A stretch of DNA of 64,000 bases from Chlamydiales bacterium (GCA_024233515.1 JACKPO010000003.1:124001-188000); one strand, 5' to 3'. Positions 45,020-54,313 are shown, counted from the stretch's first letter. Notes: generated from the letters alone by a model not told the origin. Translations and numbers: made by a program.

Positions 45020-46285
45020 TCACTTGTGGTTAGTTTCAAAAAAACCTAGGTAATCCCTTACATCCATTATTTTCCCTGGAAACCCGAGTTCTTTCTTTGC
45101 CGCATCTAAGGCTCTCAGTTCTCTTTCATATGCATGAGCATCTTCCTTATCCCAAACAACTTGAAGAATTTCATACTCCCCGTTAACAGCACGTGTGACA
45201 AAATCGATCTCATACCCTTCTTTTGTCATGTAATAGAAGATCTCTTTTTTTCTTCTTCTAAGATCCAGATACACTTGGTTTTCCAGAAGCTTCCCATAAT
45301 TACCTGAAAGGTTAAAGCTGCTCGCTTCCATCAGACCATTATCAATCCCATAGATCTTTTTAGGGGTTGTTTGTAACTTTCTTAGAGATTCAGTAAAAAT
45401 TGGAACAGTAAAAATCAAGAAGACATCCTCGAGGTAGCTCAAATAAGTGTGCAAGGTATCTTTCCCCACCTTGTATCCCTGACTCTTAATATCATTATAA
45501 AACTTGTTGATTGAAAAAGAAGAAGAGACGTTTTTTAACAAAAACTGAATGAAATATTTTAATAAAGCAACATTTTTTATCTGGTGCCTTTCCACTATAT
45601 CTCTGAAAATAACAGTCTCTATGTAACTCTGAAGTGCTTCCAATCGCTCACTTGCAATCATGTGCTGAACGCCAGGAAATCCTCCAACTTTGAAGTACTC
45701 TAGGAGGATTTTTTTATAGATGTCAAAACTTTGCTGACCCATAGGATAATCTGGGAGCTTCAAGTGATGAGCTTTAAGATATTCGCAAAAATCAAAAGGG
45801 AGAATTTCCATTGAAAGAGAGCGCCCTCTAAGAGAGGTTGAAATTTCTTTACTTAGAAGCTTTGCAGAAGATCCTGTCACATAGATCTGCAGCTTTTTCG
45901 TATCGAAAAGTCTACGTAAAACCAACGGCCACCCTTCGACATTTTGGACTTCATCGAGAAAGAGATAACAGGTCTTCGCATGGTTTTCAGGAAAAAGAGA
46001 ATACCAAGCATCAATGAGCTTTCCCATCTCTTTTGCTTTCATCGGAAACATACGATCATCTTCGAAATTGAGAAACAAAATCTGATCTAAACCTACCCCC
46101 TTCTTCAAAAGAGCACGCATTGTTTGATAAAGAAAATAGGTCTTTCCAGATCGCCTCATCCCTACGGCTACTTTGATCATCGTATCTGCTTCTGGAAAGA
46201 GATAATCCCGATGGGTACTTTTTTCTGTATTTTTTATCGTCTCTCTAAATTCCTCAATCAGAGTCTTTAATAGATCTTCTGCCAT
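45020..46285 (-). CDS. AAA ATPase with DUF4143 domain
   Basis: 421 residues. Walker A VAVGMRRSGKTYFLYQTM, Walker B CYLFLDEVQNVEGW and the ITGSSA-like sensor YVTGSSAKLL define the archaeal/bacterial AAA_14 group. The C-terminal half (KNVALLKYFIQFLLKN.. to IDFVTRAVNGEYEILQV) is DUF4143, with a PD-(D/E)xK-like nuclease core E..YEIDFV. These proteins are widespread, often laterally transferred and of unknown cellular role. The promoter carries two identical dyads (next entry). Confidence 0.85.
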   Translation of the reverse strand: MAEDLLKTLIEEFRETIKNTEKSTHRDYLFPEADTMIKVAVGMRRSGKTYFLYQTMRALLKKGVGLDQILFLNFEDDRMFPMKAKEMGKLIDAWYSLFPENHAKTCYLFLDEVQNVEGWPLVLRRLFDTKKLQIYVTGSSAKLLSKEISTSLRGRSLSMEILPFDFCEYLKAHHLKLPDYPMGQQSFDIYKKILLEYFKVGGFPGVQHMIASERLEALQSYIETVIFRDIVERHQIKNVALLKYFIQFLLKNVSSSFSINKFYNDIKSQGYKVGKDTLHTYLSYLEDVFLIFTVPIFTESLRKLQTTPKKIYGIDNGLMEASSFNLSGNYGKLLENQVYLDLRRRKKEIFYYMTKEGYEIDFVTRAVNGEYEILQVVWDKEDAHAYERELRALDAAKKELGFPGKIMDVRDYLGFFETNHK

Positions 46286-46289
46286 AACT

Positions 46290-46341
46290 ATCCTTGGTTA
46301 TAAGGATAATAATAGCTAATTCTATCCTTACACGCAAGGAT
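46290..46341 (-). promoter_or_regulatory. Twin operator over the DUF4143 ATPase promoter
   Basis: ATCCTT-N6-AAGGAT occurs at 46290-46307 and 46324-46341, centre-to-centre 34 bp, about three helical turns. A minus-strand promoter TTGCGT (46332-46337), 17-base spacer, TATTAT (46309-46314) falls so that one dyad covers the -35 box and the other the transcription start. This looks like binding by a dimeric repressor, perhaps cooperative. Confidence 0.6.
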
Positions 46342-46397
46342 ATAATACAACCTATTAACAGTAAGCTACTTAATATTATGTTTCTTTGCTGAGCACT

Positions 46398-46715
46398 TTA
46401 TCCCCGACGGATCGCTTTTAAGGTAAACGCTTGGGAAGAAAGGCGCGCAGTCACCTCGCTCCAGGAAAGGGGCACGGCGTAGGGAGCCACCACTGTTTGC
46501 GCATATCCATTCCTTAGATAATCGATAAAAAGCTTCGTTTTCCGCCCCGATTTCCGGGGATTTAGTGTATAGAGAGAGGGCTCCTCTTCGACCATAATTT
46601 CCCCCACCTCCTTTGCAAAGGCTCTCACCACTTCAAAGGGATGGACAGGTATTTAGAGGGACCACCACGTGGAGCCCTTTCGAGCCCGTCGTCATCACAA
46701 ATGAATCAAGAAAAC
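46398..46715 (-). pseudogene. Remnant of a LigD polymerase/primase domain
   Basis: Two frames join to read FLDSFVMTTGSKGLHVVVPL..VVRAFAKEVGEIMV..SLYTLNPRKSGRKTKLFIDYLRNGYAQTVVAPYAVP. This is the conserved C-terminal part of LigD PolDom (SGSKGxHVxxPL; LFxDYLRNxxGxTxVAPYSxR). A base is missing near 46640. The N-terminal polymerase motifs are absent, and the 5' side runs into the gene ending at 46706. Not functional. Confidence 0.75.
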
Positions 46716-47290
46716 TGTAAATGTTTAAACTGCTCAGGAAGGTAAAGATGGAACTGAGAAAACCGCTCCTTGTCCCCTTTCAATTGACACTGAAGACACG
46801 CAAGAAGAACCGCTTTCTCTTGCTTGCTGAGAGATGAAATGGAGCCGTGATATTCAAGATGAGGAAAATTCTCTTTAGCAATGCGCTCAGAGTGACCTTG
46901 CAGCTGTTGATACAAATAATGGTGCTCGAAAGAATCAAATTGGGGAAACCGCCTGCTCCCTAAAATTCGGGTGGCTTCTAAGGAAGAAGCATATTCAACC
47001 CGTTCAACAGCCTCCACAAAATCCTCCACATTCGTCGCTTTGATTGCCTTGAACTCACTTGTACGCGCTGCATTACAGAGCTCAAACAAGAGAAAAAAGA
47101 GGAGCTTTTCTGGATCCTTTTCGAGGGTTGGATGGAGTTTAATCTCCTTCGTATCCCAAGACCAGTTGGCAGGGGATGCCCCCTCATCCCAAACGATCGA
47201 TGAGGTCTCAGCAATTTGAAGCAGATCCTCTCTCTCTGGAAAAAGCTTCTTTGCTTGATCTAAGCACAACTCACTTACTACTAATGGCAT
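46706..47290 (-). CDS. Hypothetical protein
   Basis: 194 residues, MPLVVSELCLDQAKKLFPER.., soluble, no recognised motif. The phrase SWDTKEIKLHPTLEKDPEKLLFFLLFELCNAART resembles the metallopeptidase-like layout in which a helix follows a strand, but no HExxH is present. Its last codons overlap the LigD remnant, so the present C-terminus may be truncated or fused. It is divergent from 47420-48289. Confidence 0.6.
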   Translation of the reverse strand: MPLVVSELCLDQAKKLFPEREDLLQIAETSSIVWDEGASPANWSWDTKEIKLHPTLEKDPEKLLFFLLFELCNAARTSEFKAIKATNVEDFVEAVERVEYASSLEATRILGSRRFPQFDSFEHHYLYQQLQGHSERIAKENFPHLEYHGSISSLSKQEKAVLLACLQCQLKGDKERFSQFHLYLPEQFKHLQFS

Positions 47291-47419
47291 AAGAAATGAA
47301 GTCTCTTGATTTTTTTCAATATTGAGGGGGATTATAATGAGAGATTATTAATTATTCAATTCCAATATATTAAAAAATTTGTTATAATTAAATAATCATT
47401 CGGAAAGAGGGGAGATCTT

Positions 47420-48289
47420 ATGAGTGAAACAAGCTTAGAATTCAATACAGCATCCGTTCATGCTGTAGCAACATATGATACTATAGATCAGGGACTTGAA
47501 GATGAAAGACTTGATGGACTTCTAGAGAGACTGTCAATTCAAGAGCCTGCAGAGAAAAAGCAGCCAAAAGAGCGCTCTTATGAGCAAATTCAAGCTCTGC
47601 ATCAATCAGACCGCCTTCTAGTCCGGGGAATGCCATCGAATGAGTATTTAGATCCGATATTTTCGGGTGAAAGACCCTCACTTGGTGCCTATCGCAAAGA
47701 AACGGAATTAATGCGTTCTCAAGAGGGGCTAAAAAACACTTCTTGTACTTTGCTCATTCCACGCGAAGAAGGAGCCAAGCAGGTCGGGACCTACACGTCC
47801 AGCGGCTTTCTCCTGAATGCAAATACCGCCACCATTCAACACATCAGCACCCAAGACTCGAATAGCGCAACAACTGAGAATGGGGAATTATCCGCAGGAA
47901 ATGCTCATCGAAGAGAGACACTAGATGCGCTCGTTCACGATACTAGAAACAATAACGTTCTTGATCATTCCTCCTATAACGAAGTGAAGGGCATTTTCCA
48001 TATCGATGATGTTGAAGGACTCTACTATACGACAAAAATACACAACGATCCAGCGCAACTACAATGTCATAATCGAACACAAATGCGGGCGATTCAAGCT
48101 CTCTACAAAGAGAAATATCAATTGGATCTCCCCTTTGTAGAATATAACTTAAACACAGGGAAAATCACCCCTGTTCCCACAGATAAACTTTCAATTCAGA
48201 TGGACGTCTTAGGAACGGTTAGCACCTTTCCTAACAACTGTAGGAAGATTGCAAAAGATACTCTATTTAGCGAGTTGAAGGTCAATTAG
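47420..48289 (+). CDS. Hypothetical protein, possible effector
   Basis: 289 residues, GAGGGGAG ribosome-binding site. No signal peptide or membrane segment. SDRLLVRGMPSNEYLDPIFSGERPSLGAYRKE and CTLLIPREEGAKQVGTYTSSGFLLNAN look like a compact enzyme-like domain, followed by HRRETLDALVHDTRNNNVLDHSSYNEV. I do not recognise the family. An A/T-rich upstream region contains TATAAT at about 47384. Genes inserted within a broken locus (the LigD remains) are often lineage-specific. Confidence 0.6.
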   Translation: MSETSLEFNTASVHAVATYDTIDQGLEDERLDGLLERLSIQEPAEKKQPKERSYEQIQALHQSDRLLVRGMPSNEYLDPIFSGERPSLGAYRKETELMRSQEGLKNTSCTLLIPREEGAKQVGTYTSSGFLLNANTATIQHISTQDSNSATTENGELSAGNAHRRETLDALVHDTRNNNVLDHSSYNEVKGIFHIDDVEGLYYTTKIHNDPAQLQCHNRTQMRAIQALYKEKYQLDLPFVEYNLNTGKITPVPTDKLSIQMDVLGTVSTFPNNCRKIAKDTLFSELKVN

Positions 48290-48338
48290 TTCCTAAGAAT
48301 CTTGGGTGGCGGAAAGGCCCGCCACTTACTTTTTCCCT

Positions 48339-48905
48339 TCACAGGTCATTGATCTTCCGTCCCGATTTCACCGAGTACGGCTCTGACATCGTGATGTTTT
48401 TCTTAAGGTTCGCATGCTCATCTTTCATCTTGATGAGGAGCCAGTTTTTCCCTTGCATCCGGACTAAGGCAAAAGCGCCACGCAGTTTTTTCCCACGGAG
48501 GAAAATTTCAATCGTCCCTTTACGAAACGCCCCCGCCATCGTCATCGGTTTACCCGCTTTGCTCGTCTTGATGTTTTTGTACTTGCCTCGATCCCAAACA
48601 ATCACCCTGCCGGCGCCATATTCTCCCTCCGGGATAACCCCTTCGAAGTTCTTATAAGAAAGAGGATGATCATCGGTTAAGACCGCCAAACGGCGCTGGC
48701 TTGGGTTGAGGGAAGGGCCCTTAGGAATGGCCCACGATTTCATCACCCCACCTACTTCAAGCCTCAGGTCATAATGCATTGCCCGCGCCGCGTGCTGCTG
48801 CACCACAAAAGCAGTACCCTCTCTCGAGCTTGCCACCTTCGCCTGGGGCTCTTTCGAGCGCTTCACATTGCGCCGCTTCGCATAGGTTGCTAATTTCTTT
48901 GCCAT
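48339..48905 (-). CDS. Stand-alone LigD 3'-phosphoesterase domain protein
   Basis: 188 residues. FVVQQHAARAMHYDLRLEVGGVMKSWAIPKGPS contains the PE-domain active site (H-x-A-R-x-x-H-Y-D-L-R-L-E), and DHPLSYKNFEGVIPEGEYGAGRVIVWDRGKY is the second conserved block. PE domains trim 3' ends during nonhomologous end joining. The protein ends where the ligase domain of a PE-LIG-POL LigD would begin. A polymerase remnant lies downstream at 46398-46715. It could function alone, as PE-only proteins do elsewhere. Confidence 0.85.
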   Translation of the reverse strand: MAKKLATYAKRRNVKRSKEPQAKVASSREGTAFVVQQHAARAMHYDLRLEVGGVMKSWAIPKGPSLNPSQRRLAVLTDDHPLSYKNFEGVIPEGEYGAGRVIVWDRGKYKNIKTSKAGKPMTMAGAFRKGTIEIFLRGKKLRGAFALVRMQGKNWLLIKMKDEHANLKKNITMSEPYSVKSGRKINDL

Positions 48906-48939
48906 CCTTCACGCCATAGCACACGAAATAAAGAAAAGG

Positions 48940-48964
48940 CAACTTTTGATTCATGTTAGGTATA
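48940..48964. repeat. Solo copy of the MITE 2 terminal sequence
   Basis: A 25-base block ending TTGATTCATGTTAGGTATA matches the ends of MITE 2 (20036-20196) at all but one or two positions, with no partner end nearby. It is in the gap between two minus-strand genes. Confidence 0.6.
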
Positions 48965-48970
48965 AGCGCT

Positions 48971-50053
48971 CTACGCCGTATGAACAGTCCATGAGGGGAT
49001 GAACTGGAGCAGGTGATCAAGGCGGATCACTTCAGCATGGATCTTTTGGGGAGAGTCAGCCGCGGAAAGGTAAGGTATTTTCTGAGCTTGCTCTTGATAG
49101 ACCTGCGGAATCGTAGCGGTCTCTGCCATTGCAATCGCATACGAAACTCCTTGGTACTCCCCAAGGGTTCTGCCGATCTTGAAGGCTAGCGCCGCGTGGA
49201 TAACCCCTGCCACACCCATGAGATAGGCCTTCTGCCGATAGGCATAGAGTGCCAACACTCCCCCTCCGACCATTGAGGTGTAGACGCCCCATTTGATCTT
49301 GCCCGTTAACTTCCCAAGGTCCTCGAAAAAGGCTTGCACCTGCTGAGGATTAAAGTCTCCTTTAACAACGAGCGTGCCGCGAATTGCTTTGGAAATCTCA
49401 GAAAACTTCTGTAGAAGCGGATCGATGAGACCTTTTTCTTGTTCCTGCGCCTTGATATATCGACTTAAAAAGAGCCCTGAAGCTTTCATCTCTTGAAAGA
49501 CTTTCTCTCCCTTTTCTCTTAGTCCTTGTAAAGGGGTCGATGCATCAATAGCCGATAAATTTTTAAGCGCATGCTCGATCACGTTGAGATCACGGACCAC
49601 TCCATAAAAGACCGCAGCGGCAATCCCACTCACCAATCCAAGAATCCGCTGATGGCGAGCATAATAGAGGGCCATGGCTCCTGACAATACTAGCCCTCCT
49701 CGAACATAAGGGCGCTGCTTCACAATCCAGCTGAGATCAGACACATCGACAAACCAACTTTGTAGACGCCCTTTTTCCTTTTCCTCTTTGACTAGATCAG
49801 GTAGCTGAGTCCAGTAGGTATAGTACTCTCCATCCTTTTCCTTAAGCTGACGGTTGATCTCCTCATCAGTTGCACTTGGAAACTTTTTCTTTAGCCGATC
49901 CAGAAGAGCGACTTTTTCTGCCTTGAGCTGAGCTTGATAACCTACAACATTCTCCTCTTTGCTGTGCTCTACAAATTCTGAAAGAGATGGGAACCCAAAG
50001 TGAGTTTGGGTTTCATTGATGATCTGTTGTTTGAGGACTGCTGGCAATGACAT
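48971..50053 (-). CDS. Hypothetical membrane protein
   Basis: 360 residues. An N-terminal helical part with a charged segment (KLKKKFPSATDEEINRQLKEKDGEYYTYW) precedes hydrophobic segments (GLVLSGAMALYYAR, LGLVSGIAAAVFYGVV, VYTSMVGGGVLALYAYR, LMGVAGVIHAALAF). Ribosome-binding site TAGGAAAG. It follows 50064-51725 by ten bases, so the two are probably one operon. No family recognised; could be a type III substrate of the membrane, but unproven. Confidence 0.65.
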   Translation of the reverse strand: MSLPAVLKQQIINETQTHFGFPSLSEFVEHSKEENVVGYQAQLKAEKVALLDRLKKKFPSATDEEINRQLKEKDGEYYTYWTQLPDLVKEEKEKGRLQSWFVDVSDLSWIVKQRPYVRGGLVLSGAMALYYARHQRILGLVSGIAAAVFYGVVRDLNVIEHALKNLSAIDASTPLQGLREKGEKVFQEMKASGLFLSRYIKAQEQEKGLIDPLLQKFSEISKAIRGTLVVKGDFNPQQVQAFFEDLGKLTGKIKWGVYTSMVGGGVLALYAYRQKAYLMGVAGVIHAALAFKIGRTLGEYQGVSYAIAMAETATIPQVYQEQAQKIPYLSAADSPQKIHAEVIRLDHLLQFIPSWTVHTA

Positions 50054-50063
50054 CGGGTCTTTC

Positions 50064-51725
50064 CTACTTTCCTAGGCGAGCACGGTAGTGCTCTTTCAAG
50101 GTCTCAATTAAGAACTGATAATAACGCTCTTTGTTAGCTCCTAACCTTTCATCAAGAAGCTTATGGAAACCTTCTCGCATCGCAGATTGAGCCGCTTGTA
50201 AGTTACCTATTTCTCCTGTAGAAGTAAGAGAAGAAAAGTCTAACTGATCCAGTGCTGTTAAAACATCAGTGGCAATCGAGACATCTTTTACGCAAACACC
50301 AATCTCTGCAAGTTCTATCTCAGTACCAAGGTTAGGATCTTTTGAAAGGACCTCATAAAGCTCATCGTTCTCAGAAATTTCCAGGAGTGCAAGGGGCTTG
50401 ATATTTTCATTGAGCGGTGTTTCGCTGAGATTTAATTGATTCATGAGAGTCACTTGTTCCCTAAGCTCATTGCGACTCAACGGAACAATCAATGATTGAA
50501 GTTCCATACCAAGTGACATGACTGAAAAACTCATTCCATCCTTTTCAAGGACTTCGGATAATTGTACGAAGATTTGCTGAAGTCTCTCCATATCTTTGAA
50601 ACGCACAAATCCCGATTCACTGGAGATAGGAAGACCAAAATTCTGTAGATTGATCAGCGCTCCTGTCTTTTCTCCCTCTTTTTGCGCTCGAAGGAGCTTG
50701 AGATCTTTCTGATAAAGCTCGATATCCAGCAATTTCAGCTTACTTAGTGGCACTTTAAGAATCCCTTCTAGTAGGTTGGAGGAAGGAGGAGCTAACTTTT
50801 TTACTTCCCGTCCTTGGTACTGGCTGACCAAAAGATCTCGCCGCTGAAGGAAAAATCTTCCCCAGGCAAGCTCCTCATCTAAGAATTTCCTAAGCTCTAG
50901 CTCTACCCTTTGGTTGAATTTTTCATGAAGTTCTTTTTGTTCTGCTGCGGAAGAAGTCTCTATAATATCAGCAAAACTAGCAAAGGATTGCTCTGCGGCC
51001 TTTCTTGCCCCTTTTTCAAAGGTCTTATCTCTAGAATAGAGCGTGAATGTCGCAACATCAATCTCTAGTAGCAAATGGGGATCATGAAGCATGAGTTGAT
51101 ATTCAGGACTCCCCTCTGGAACCCCAAAACCCTCTAACCGTTTCTTGTTAGCAGGAATGAGAGAGGATTCTTGCATAATGGGAAACGGCTCTTGTACAAG
51201 GTCGGCTCCTTCTTGGAGAGCCACTTCCTTGATCGCTTGTTGATCTATAAGTTGCTGTAGGGCAGCCGTGATCGCTTGGTCTACAGCAGGTAAGAGTTGT
51301 TCTTCAGGAAGCGTCTGCAATTTAGGAAGTGTCGTTTGGTGAAATAACCCTCTCACCACTTCAACGGCTGCATCATTTTCTACTTGAAAAAGTCGAGAAG
51401 CAATACTCGAAGAAAGAGGCATTCCAAAAATCTTATGAATATTTACAATTGAGACTTTTCCTTCTAGCCCCATAACAGATCGGACAAGATTTGGAGAAAT
51501 GCGGATAAAGCTCATCATGATTTCGTTAGAGCTCCAAGCAAGCGATGCAAGATCTATTCCACTTTTCACTTTTGCCGACTCTTCTGGTTTCATTTTAGCT
51601 GAAGGTGTCGGAGAGACTTCAACATTGTCCAATTCTTCCATCAAGAGCCGCATGGCCTCTTCATCGCTCAATGGTACGTTAGATTGTGGTGGTGTGTGAC
51701 TTCTTAGGCCGATTGGTTCTGCCAT
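50064..51725 (-). CDS. Large hypothetical soluble protein
   Basis: 553 residues from MAEPIGLRSHTPPQSNVPLS; GGAAAGGGA just upstream favours this ATG over 51740. Mostly helical with leucine-rich stretches; a low-complexity N-terminus (residues 1-50, rich in Ser, Pro, Glu) is the kind seen in type III secreted proteins. No catalytic motif recognised. First gene of the pair with 48971-50053. Confidence 0.65.
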   Translation of the reverse strand: MAEPIGLRSHTPPQSNVPLSDEEAMRLLMEELDNVEVSPTPSAKMKPEESAKVKSGIDLASLAWSSNEIMMSFIRISPNLVRSVMGLEGKVSIVNIHKIFGMPLSSSIASRLFQVENDAAVEVVRGLFHQTTLPKLQTLPEEQLLPAVDQAITAALQQLIDQQAIKEVALQEGADLVQEPFPIMQESSLIPANKKRLEGFGVPEGSPEYQLMLHDPHLLLEIDVATFTLYSRDKTFEKGARKAAEQSFASFADIIETSSAAEQKELHEKFNQRVELELRKFLDEELAWGRFFLQRRDLLVSQYQGREVKKLAPPSSNLLEGILKVPLSKLKLLDIELYQKDLKLLRAQKEGEKTGALINLQNFGLPISSESGFVRFKDMERLQQIFVQLSEVLEKDGMSFSVMSLGMELQSLIVPLSRNELREQVTLMNQLNLSETPLNENIKPLALLEISENDELYEVLSKDPNLGTEIELAEIGVCVKDVSIATDVLTALDQLDFSSLTSTGEIGNLQAAQSAMREGFHKLLDERLGANKERYYQFLIETLKEHYRARLGK

Positions 51726-51790
51726 TTGTTCCCTTTCCATTAGTTTTGATTAATAATCCGGAAAGATGATAAGAGATAGCTAGTTTTAGA

Positions 51791-52672
51791 TCAAGGGTTT
51801 GATTGTCTTTTTTCTTCCAGCCAAGAGCGGCTGATGTTGATGAGACGGAGGTTAAGGTCTGGTTTTTTTGGCGACATATGTTCTGTTTCGAGATTCATAA
51901 TCGTCTTCGGTTCGGGAACAAGATCTTGCAATCGATGGGCACACTCCATTGGAATCTGCGCATCGTAGATCCCGTTGAGGATCAGGAAATCTCCTTTCAT
52001 ATGAGGAGCATAGAGGATTGGGTCGATCGGTTTGAAGGTTGCTGCTGCCATCGTTGCAATAGGATCCTTAAGAAACTTTGGAAGAGGAAGATTGGCTTTG
52101 AAGAGGCAATAGATCCCAGCGCCGCCGTAGGCCATGACTCCTGGACCAAGTTTCATCCCCTCTTTTTCTGCTGTCACATAAGTCACCGGCATGAAGGTCG
52201 CCCCAAAACTATACCCCATGAGACTAATCGGCTCAGGGCTGACCCACGACTGCTGTTGAAGATACTGCAGGATATCGATCAGTTCGATCGGAACTTCGAG
52301 AGCAGCTTTTCGGACGGTGTAGAGATGCCAAAGAACATTGATCTTGTGGAGGGTTTTGAGCCGCTTCGGATATTCATAGGCGACGAGAGCATACTCCCCA
52401 TGGTCGGGAATAAACTGCAAACTTTCCCGTCCTGTTTTGAGCCCTCCCACAATCAGTATCGTTGGAAGCCCTCCCAGCGGAACTTTTTCAGGGAGACTCA
52501 CAGTAAAATTTGCTTCTCCCGCCTCATCGCAATCAAGAACCACATCGATGTAGGTTCGCATCTCTTGCTTATCGGGCACTTGATACTCTTTCTCGGAGAC
52601 AAGAGTAAAGGCCTCTTTACCAAATAAAGAGAGCAGCGGAAAAATAAAGAGAGAGAGGCAATACTTTATCAT
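51791..52672 (-). CDS. Secreted alpha/beta-hydrolase-like protein
   Basis: 293 residues. Signal peptide MIKYCLSLFIFPLLSLFGKEA. The nucleophile elbow SLMGYSFGATFMP (GxSxG as GYSFG) with Ser, an acid in NGIYDAQIP and a His in ETEHMSP form a plausible catalytic triad in order. Probably a periplasmic or secreted esterase-type enzyme; substrate unknown. Ribosome-binding site AAGGAAAAC. Confidence 0.72.
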   Translation of the reverse strand: MIKYCLSLFIFPLLSLFGKEAFTLVSEKEYQVPDKQEMRTYIDVVLDCDEAGEANFTVSLPEKVPLGGLPTILIVGGLKTGRESLQFIPDHGEYALVAYEYPKRLKTLHKINVLWHLYTVRKAALEVPIELIDILQYLQQQSWVSPEPISLMGYSFGATFMPVTYVTAEKEGMKLGPGVMAYGGAGIYCLFKANLPLPKFLKDPIATMAAATFKPIDPILYAPHMKGDFLILNGIYDAQIPMECAHRLQDLVPEPKTIMNLETEHMSPKKPDLNLRLINISRSWLEEKRQSNP

Positions 52673-52722
52673 TTGTTTTCCTTGTATGAAATTCGCAAAA
52701 TTTCAACAAGGAAAACAATCAG

Positions 52723-53106
52723 CTAAAAGAGCTCTTTTTTGATGTAGTCGATATCGCTGAGGACCCGTTTGAGGTCAACCTCCGCGCGCATAGACTGCGT
52801 CATATAGTCCCACATTTTTTTGTAATCGTGGGCGATCTCCTTCCCAATCCTTTGCGAAAGATCGCTCCCCTTCATCAGAATCTCGTTAAGCTCCTCCATC
52901 AAAAGATCGCTCTTCTCCTCATACTCCCGATTAAGAGCAGCAATGATCTTGTTTAGCTCATCATAGTCTTCCGGGTTGGAAAGCCCTTTGCGTTTTTTTT
53001 CGATCTCTTTTTCAAGAGCCTCATAGTAATCGTGACACTGCGAGACATGTTTTTGCTTATCTGCTAAATCATCGAGGAGGCGAGAAAGTTTTTGTCGGTC
53101 GCTCAT
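52723..53106 (-). CDS. Coiled-coil hypothetical protein
   Basis: 127 residues, highly charged and heptad-like throughout (LADKQKHVSQCHDYYEALEKEIEKKRKGL.., LNREYEEKSDLLMEELNEILMKG). The ATG overlaps the sodB stop by four bases, so it is translated with sodB. No known family. Confidence 0.65.
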   Translation of the reverse strand: MSDRQKLSRLLDDLADKQKHVSQCHDYYEALEKEIEKKRKGLSNPEDYDELNKIIAALNREYEEKSDLLMEELNEILMKGSDLSQRIGKEIAHDYKKMWDYMTQSMRAEVDLKRVLSDIDYIKKELF

Positions 53107-53690
53107 GCACGGTCCTTATAGCACATTTCAGCAAAATCCCAGTGAATTACATCGCGGAACTGCTCAATAAAACGGGGACGCTCATTCCGGTAATCAATGT
53201 AGTAGGCATGTTCCCAGACATCTAGCGTTAAAACAGGTGTTTTTCCATGTCTTAGGGGCGTGTCAGCATTGCTGAGGGGCATAATTTCGAGCTTCCCAGC
53301 GCTATCGGAAGCAAGCCACGCCCACCCCGAACCAAAAAGAGTTGCAGCGCTATCAGAAAACTTCTTCATGAAGTCATCAAGCCCTCCAAAATCTCTCTCA
53401 ATCGCCGCTAAAAGTTCTCCTTTCGGCTTTCCCCCGCCATCTGGTGACATACAGTCCCAAAAAAAGGTATGGTTCCAAGCTTGCGCTGCATTATTAAACA
53501 CACCACCCGATGATTCTTTCACAACCATATCAAGATCTTTTTGCTCTTCAGGCTTTCCCTCGACCAAACTATTCAACTTCTTAAAGTAGGCAGCATGATG
53601 CTTATTGTAGTGATAATCCATCTGCTCTTCTGAAACAAAGGGAGCAAGCGCTTTGAGATCGTATGGGAGATCGGGTTGTTTGAAAGCCAT
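53103..53690 (-). CDS. sodB: Fe/Mn superoxide dismutase
   Basis: 195 residues. Metal ligands are visible: H in MDYHYNKHHAAYF, H in AQAWNHTFFWDCM, and D and H in LTLDVWEHAYYIDYRN. Removes superoxide in the cytoplasm. GGTAGGTAAACA precedes the ATG. The next gene (coiled-coil) is translationally coupled. Metal choice (Fe or Mn) cannot be decided from the sequence. Confidence 0.95.
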   Translation of the reverse strand: MAFKQPDLPYDLKALAPFVSEEQMDYHYNKHHAAYFKKLNSLVEGKPEEQKDLDMVVKESSGGVFNNAAQAWNHTFFWDCMSPDGGGKPKGELLAAIERDFGGLDDFMKKFSDSAATLFGSGWAWLASDSAGKLEIMPLSNADTPLRHGKTPVLTLDVWEHAYYIDYRNERPRFIEQFRDVIHWDFAEMCYKDRA

Positions 53691-53743
53691 TGTTTACCTA
53701 CCTATTTGCGGCTAAAAGCTAGAGTTTAAGAGATTGAATACTT

Positions 53744-54313
53744 TTATTGAAGGATTTTCAGTCGAGCATCAGAAAGTTTATCTTCGACCTCTACCTCGTA
53801 CGGAGGATCAGAGGTATAGCCGCACCCTTTGAGCACCTTGGGATATCCAAAATGTTCGATCACGGGCCACTGGCGACAAATCAGAGGACGCAAGTGATAG
53901 TCGCCACACGATCCATCTTTACGTAAATGACGACATCCCATCACATGCATCTTTTTCCCTTCATACGTTTGGGGCTCGGAAACCCTCTTATAAAATCCAA
54001 GAAACTGGGTGTACCAAAGGTAAAAAAGACGTCCAATCAACTTGTCGGAATGAGCGATGAGAACGTAATGGCAACAGTTGCCCCGCCGCTTACACTTCCC
54101 GACCCTTTTAAACGGGGGACGGATGATCTTCCGTGCAAGCTTTTGCATCGTAAAGTCGATCAGAACAAAGGGAAGGGCCAGACATTTTGCAGGAAAGCGG
54201 ATCCAAAAAGGGATCCACTGCTTGGGAACTCCCCCTTTTGGAGGGGGTGGCTGCTTCGTAGCCTCAGCCGCTTCGAACAAAAGGGAGTCAAGAAGCTCTG
54301 AATTTTCTTTCAT
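53744..54313 (-). CDS. YkgJ-family cysteine cluster protein
   Basis: 189 residues from MKENSELLDSLLFEAAEATK; the longer reading starts with TTG at 54349. The Cys pattern GKCKRRGNCCHY, MGCRHLRKDGSCGDYHLRPLICRQWP matches the CxxxxxCC..C..L..(5-7)C..Y..RP..C..WP zinc/iron-binding signature (UPF0153). A hydrophobic segment (FPAKCLALPFVLIDFTM) precedes it. Function in this family is unknown. Confidence 0.75.
   Translation of the reverse strand: MKENSELLDSLLFEAAEATKQPPPPKGGVPKQWIPFWIRFPAKCLALPFVLIDFTMQKLARKIIRPPFKRVGKCKRRGNCCHYVLIAHSDKLIGRLFYLWYTQFLGFYKRVSEPQTYEGKKMHVMGCRHLRKDGSCGDYHLRPLICRQWPVIEHFGYPKVLKGCGYTSDPPYEVEVEDKLSDARLKILQ

Noticed and set aside
51803..52627. 274-codon plus-strand ORF
   Set aside because: It is the antisense of the secreted hydrolase gene, which has a signal peptide, a catalytic triad and a ribosome-binding site.
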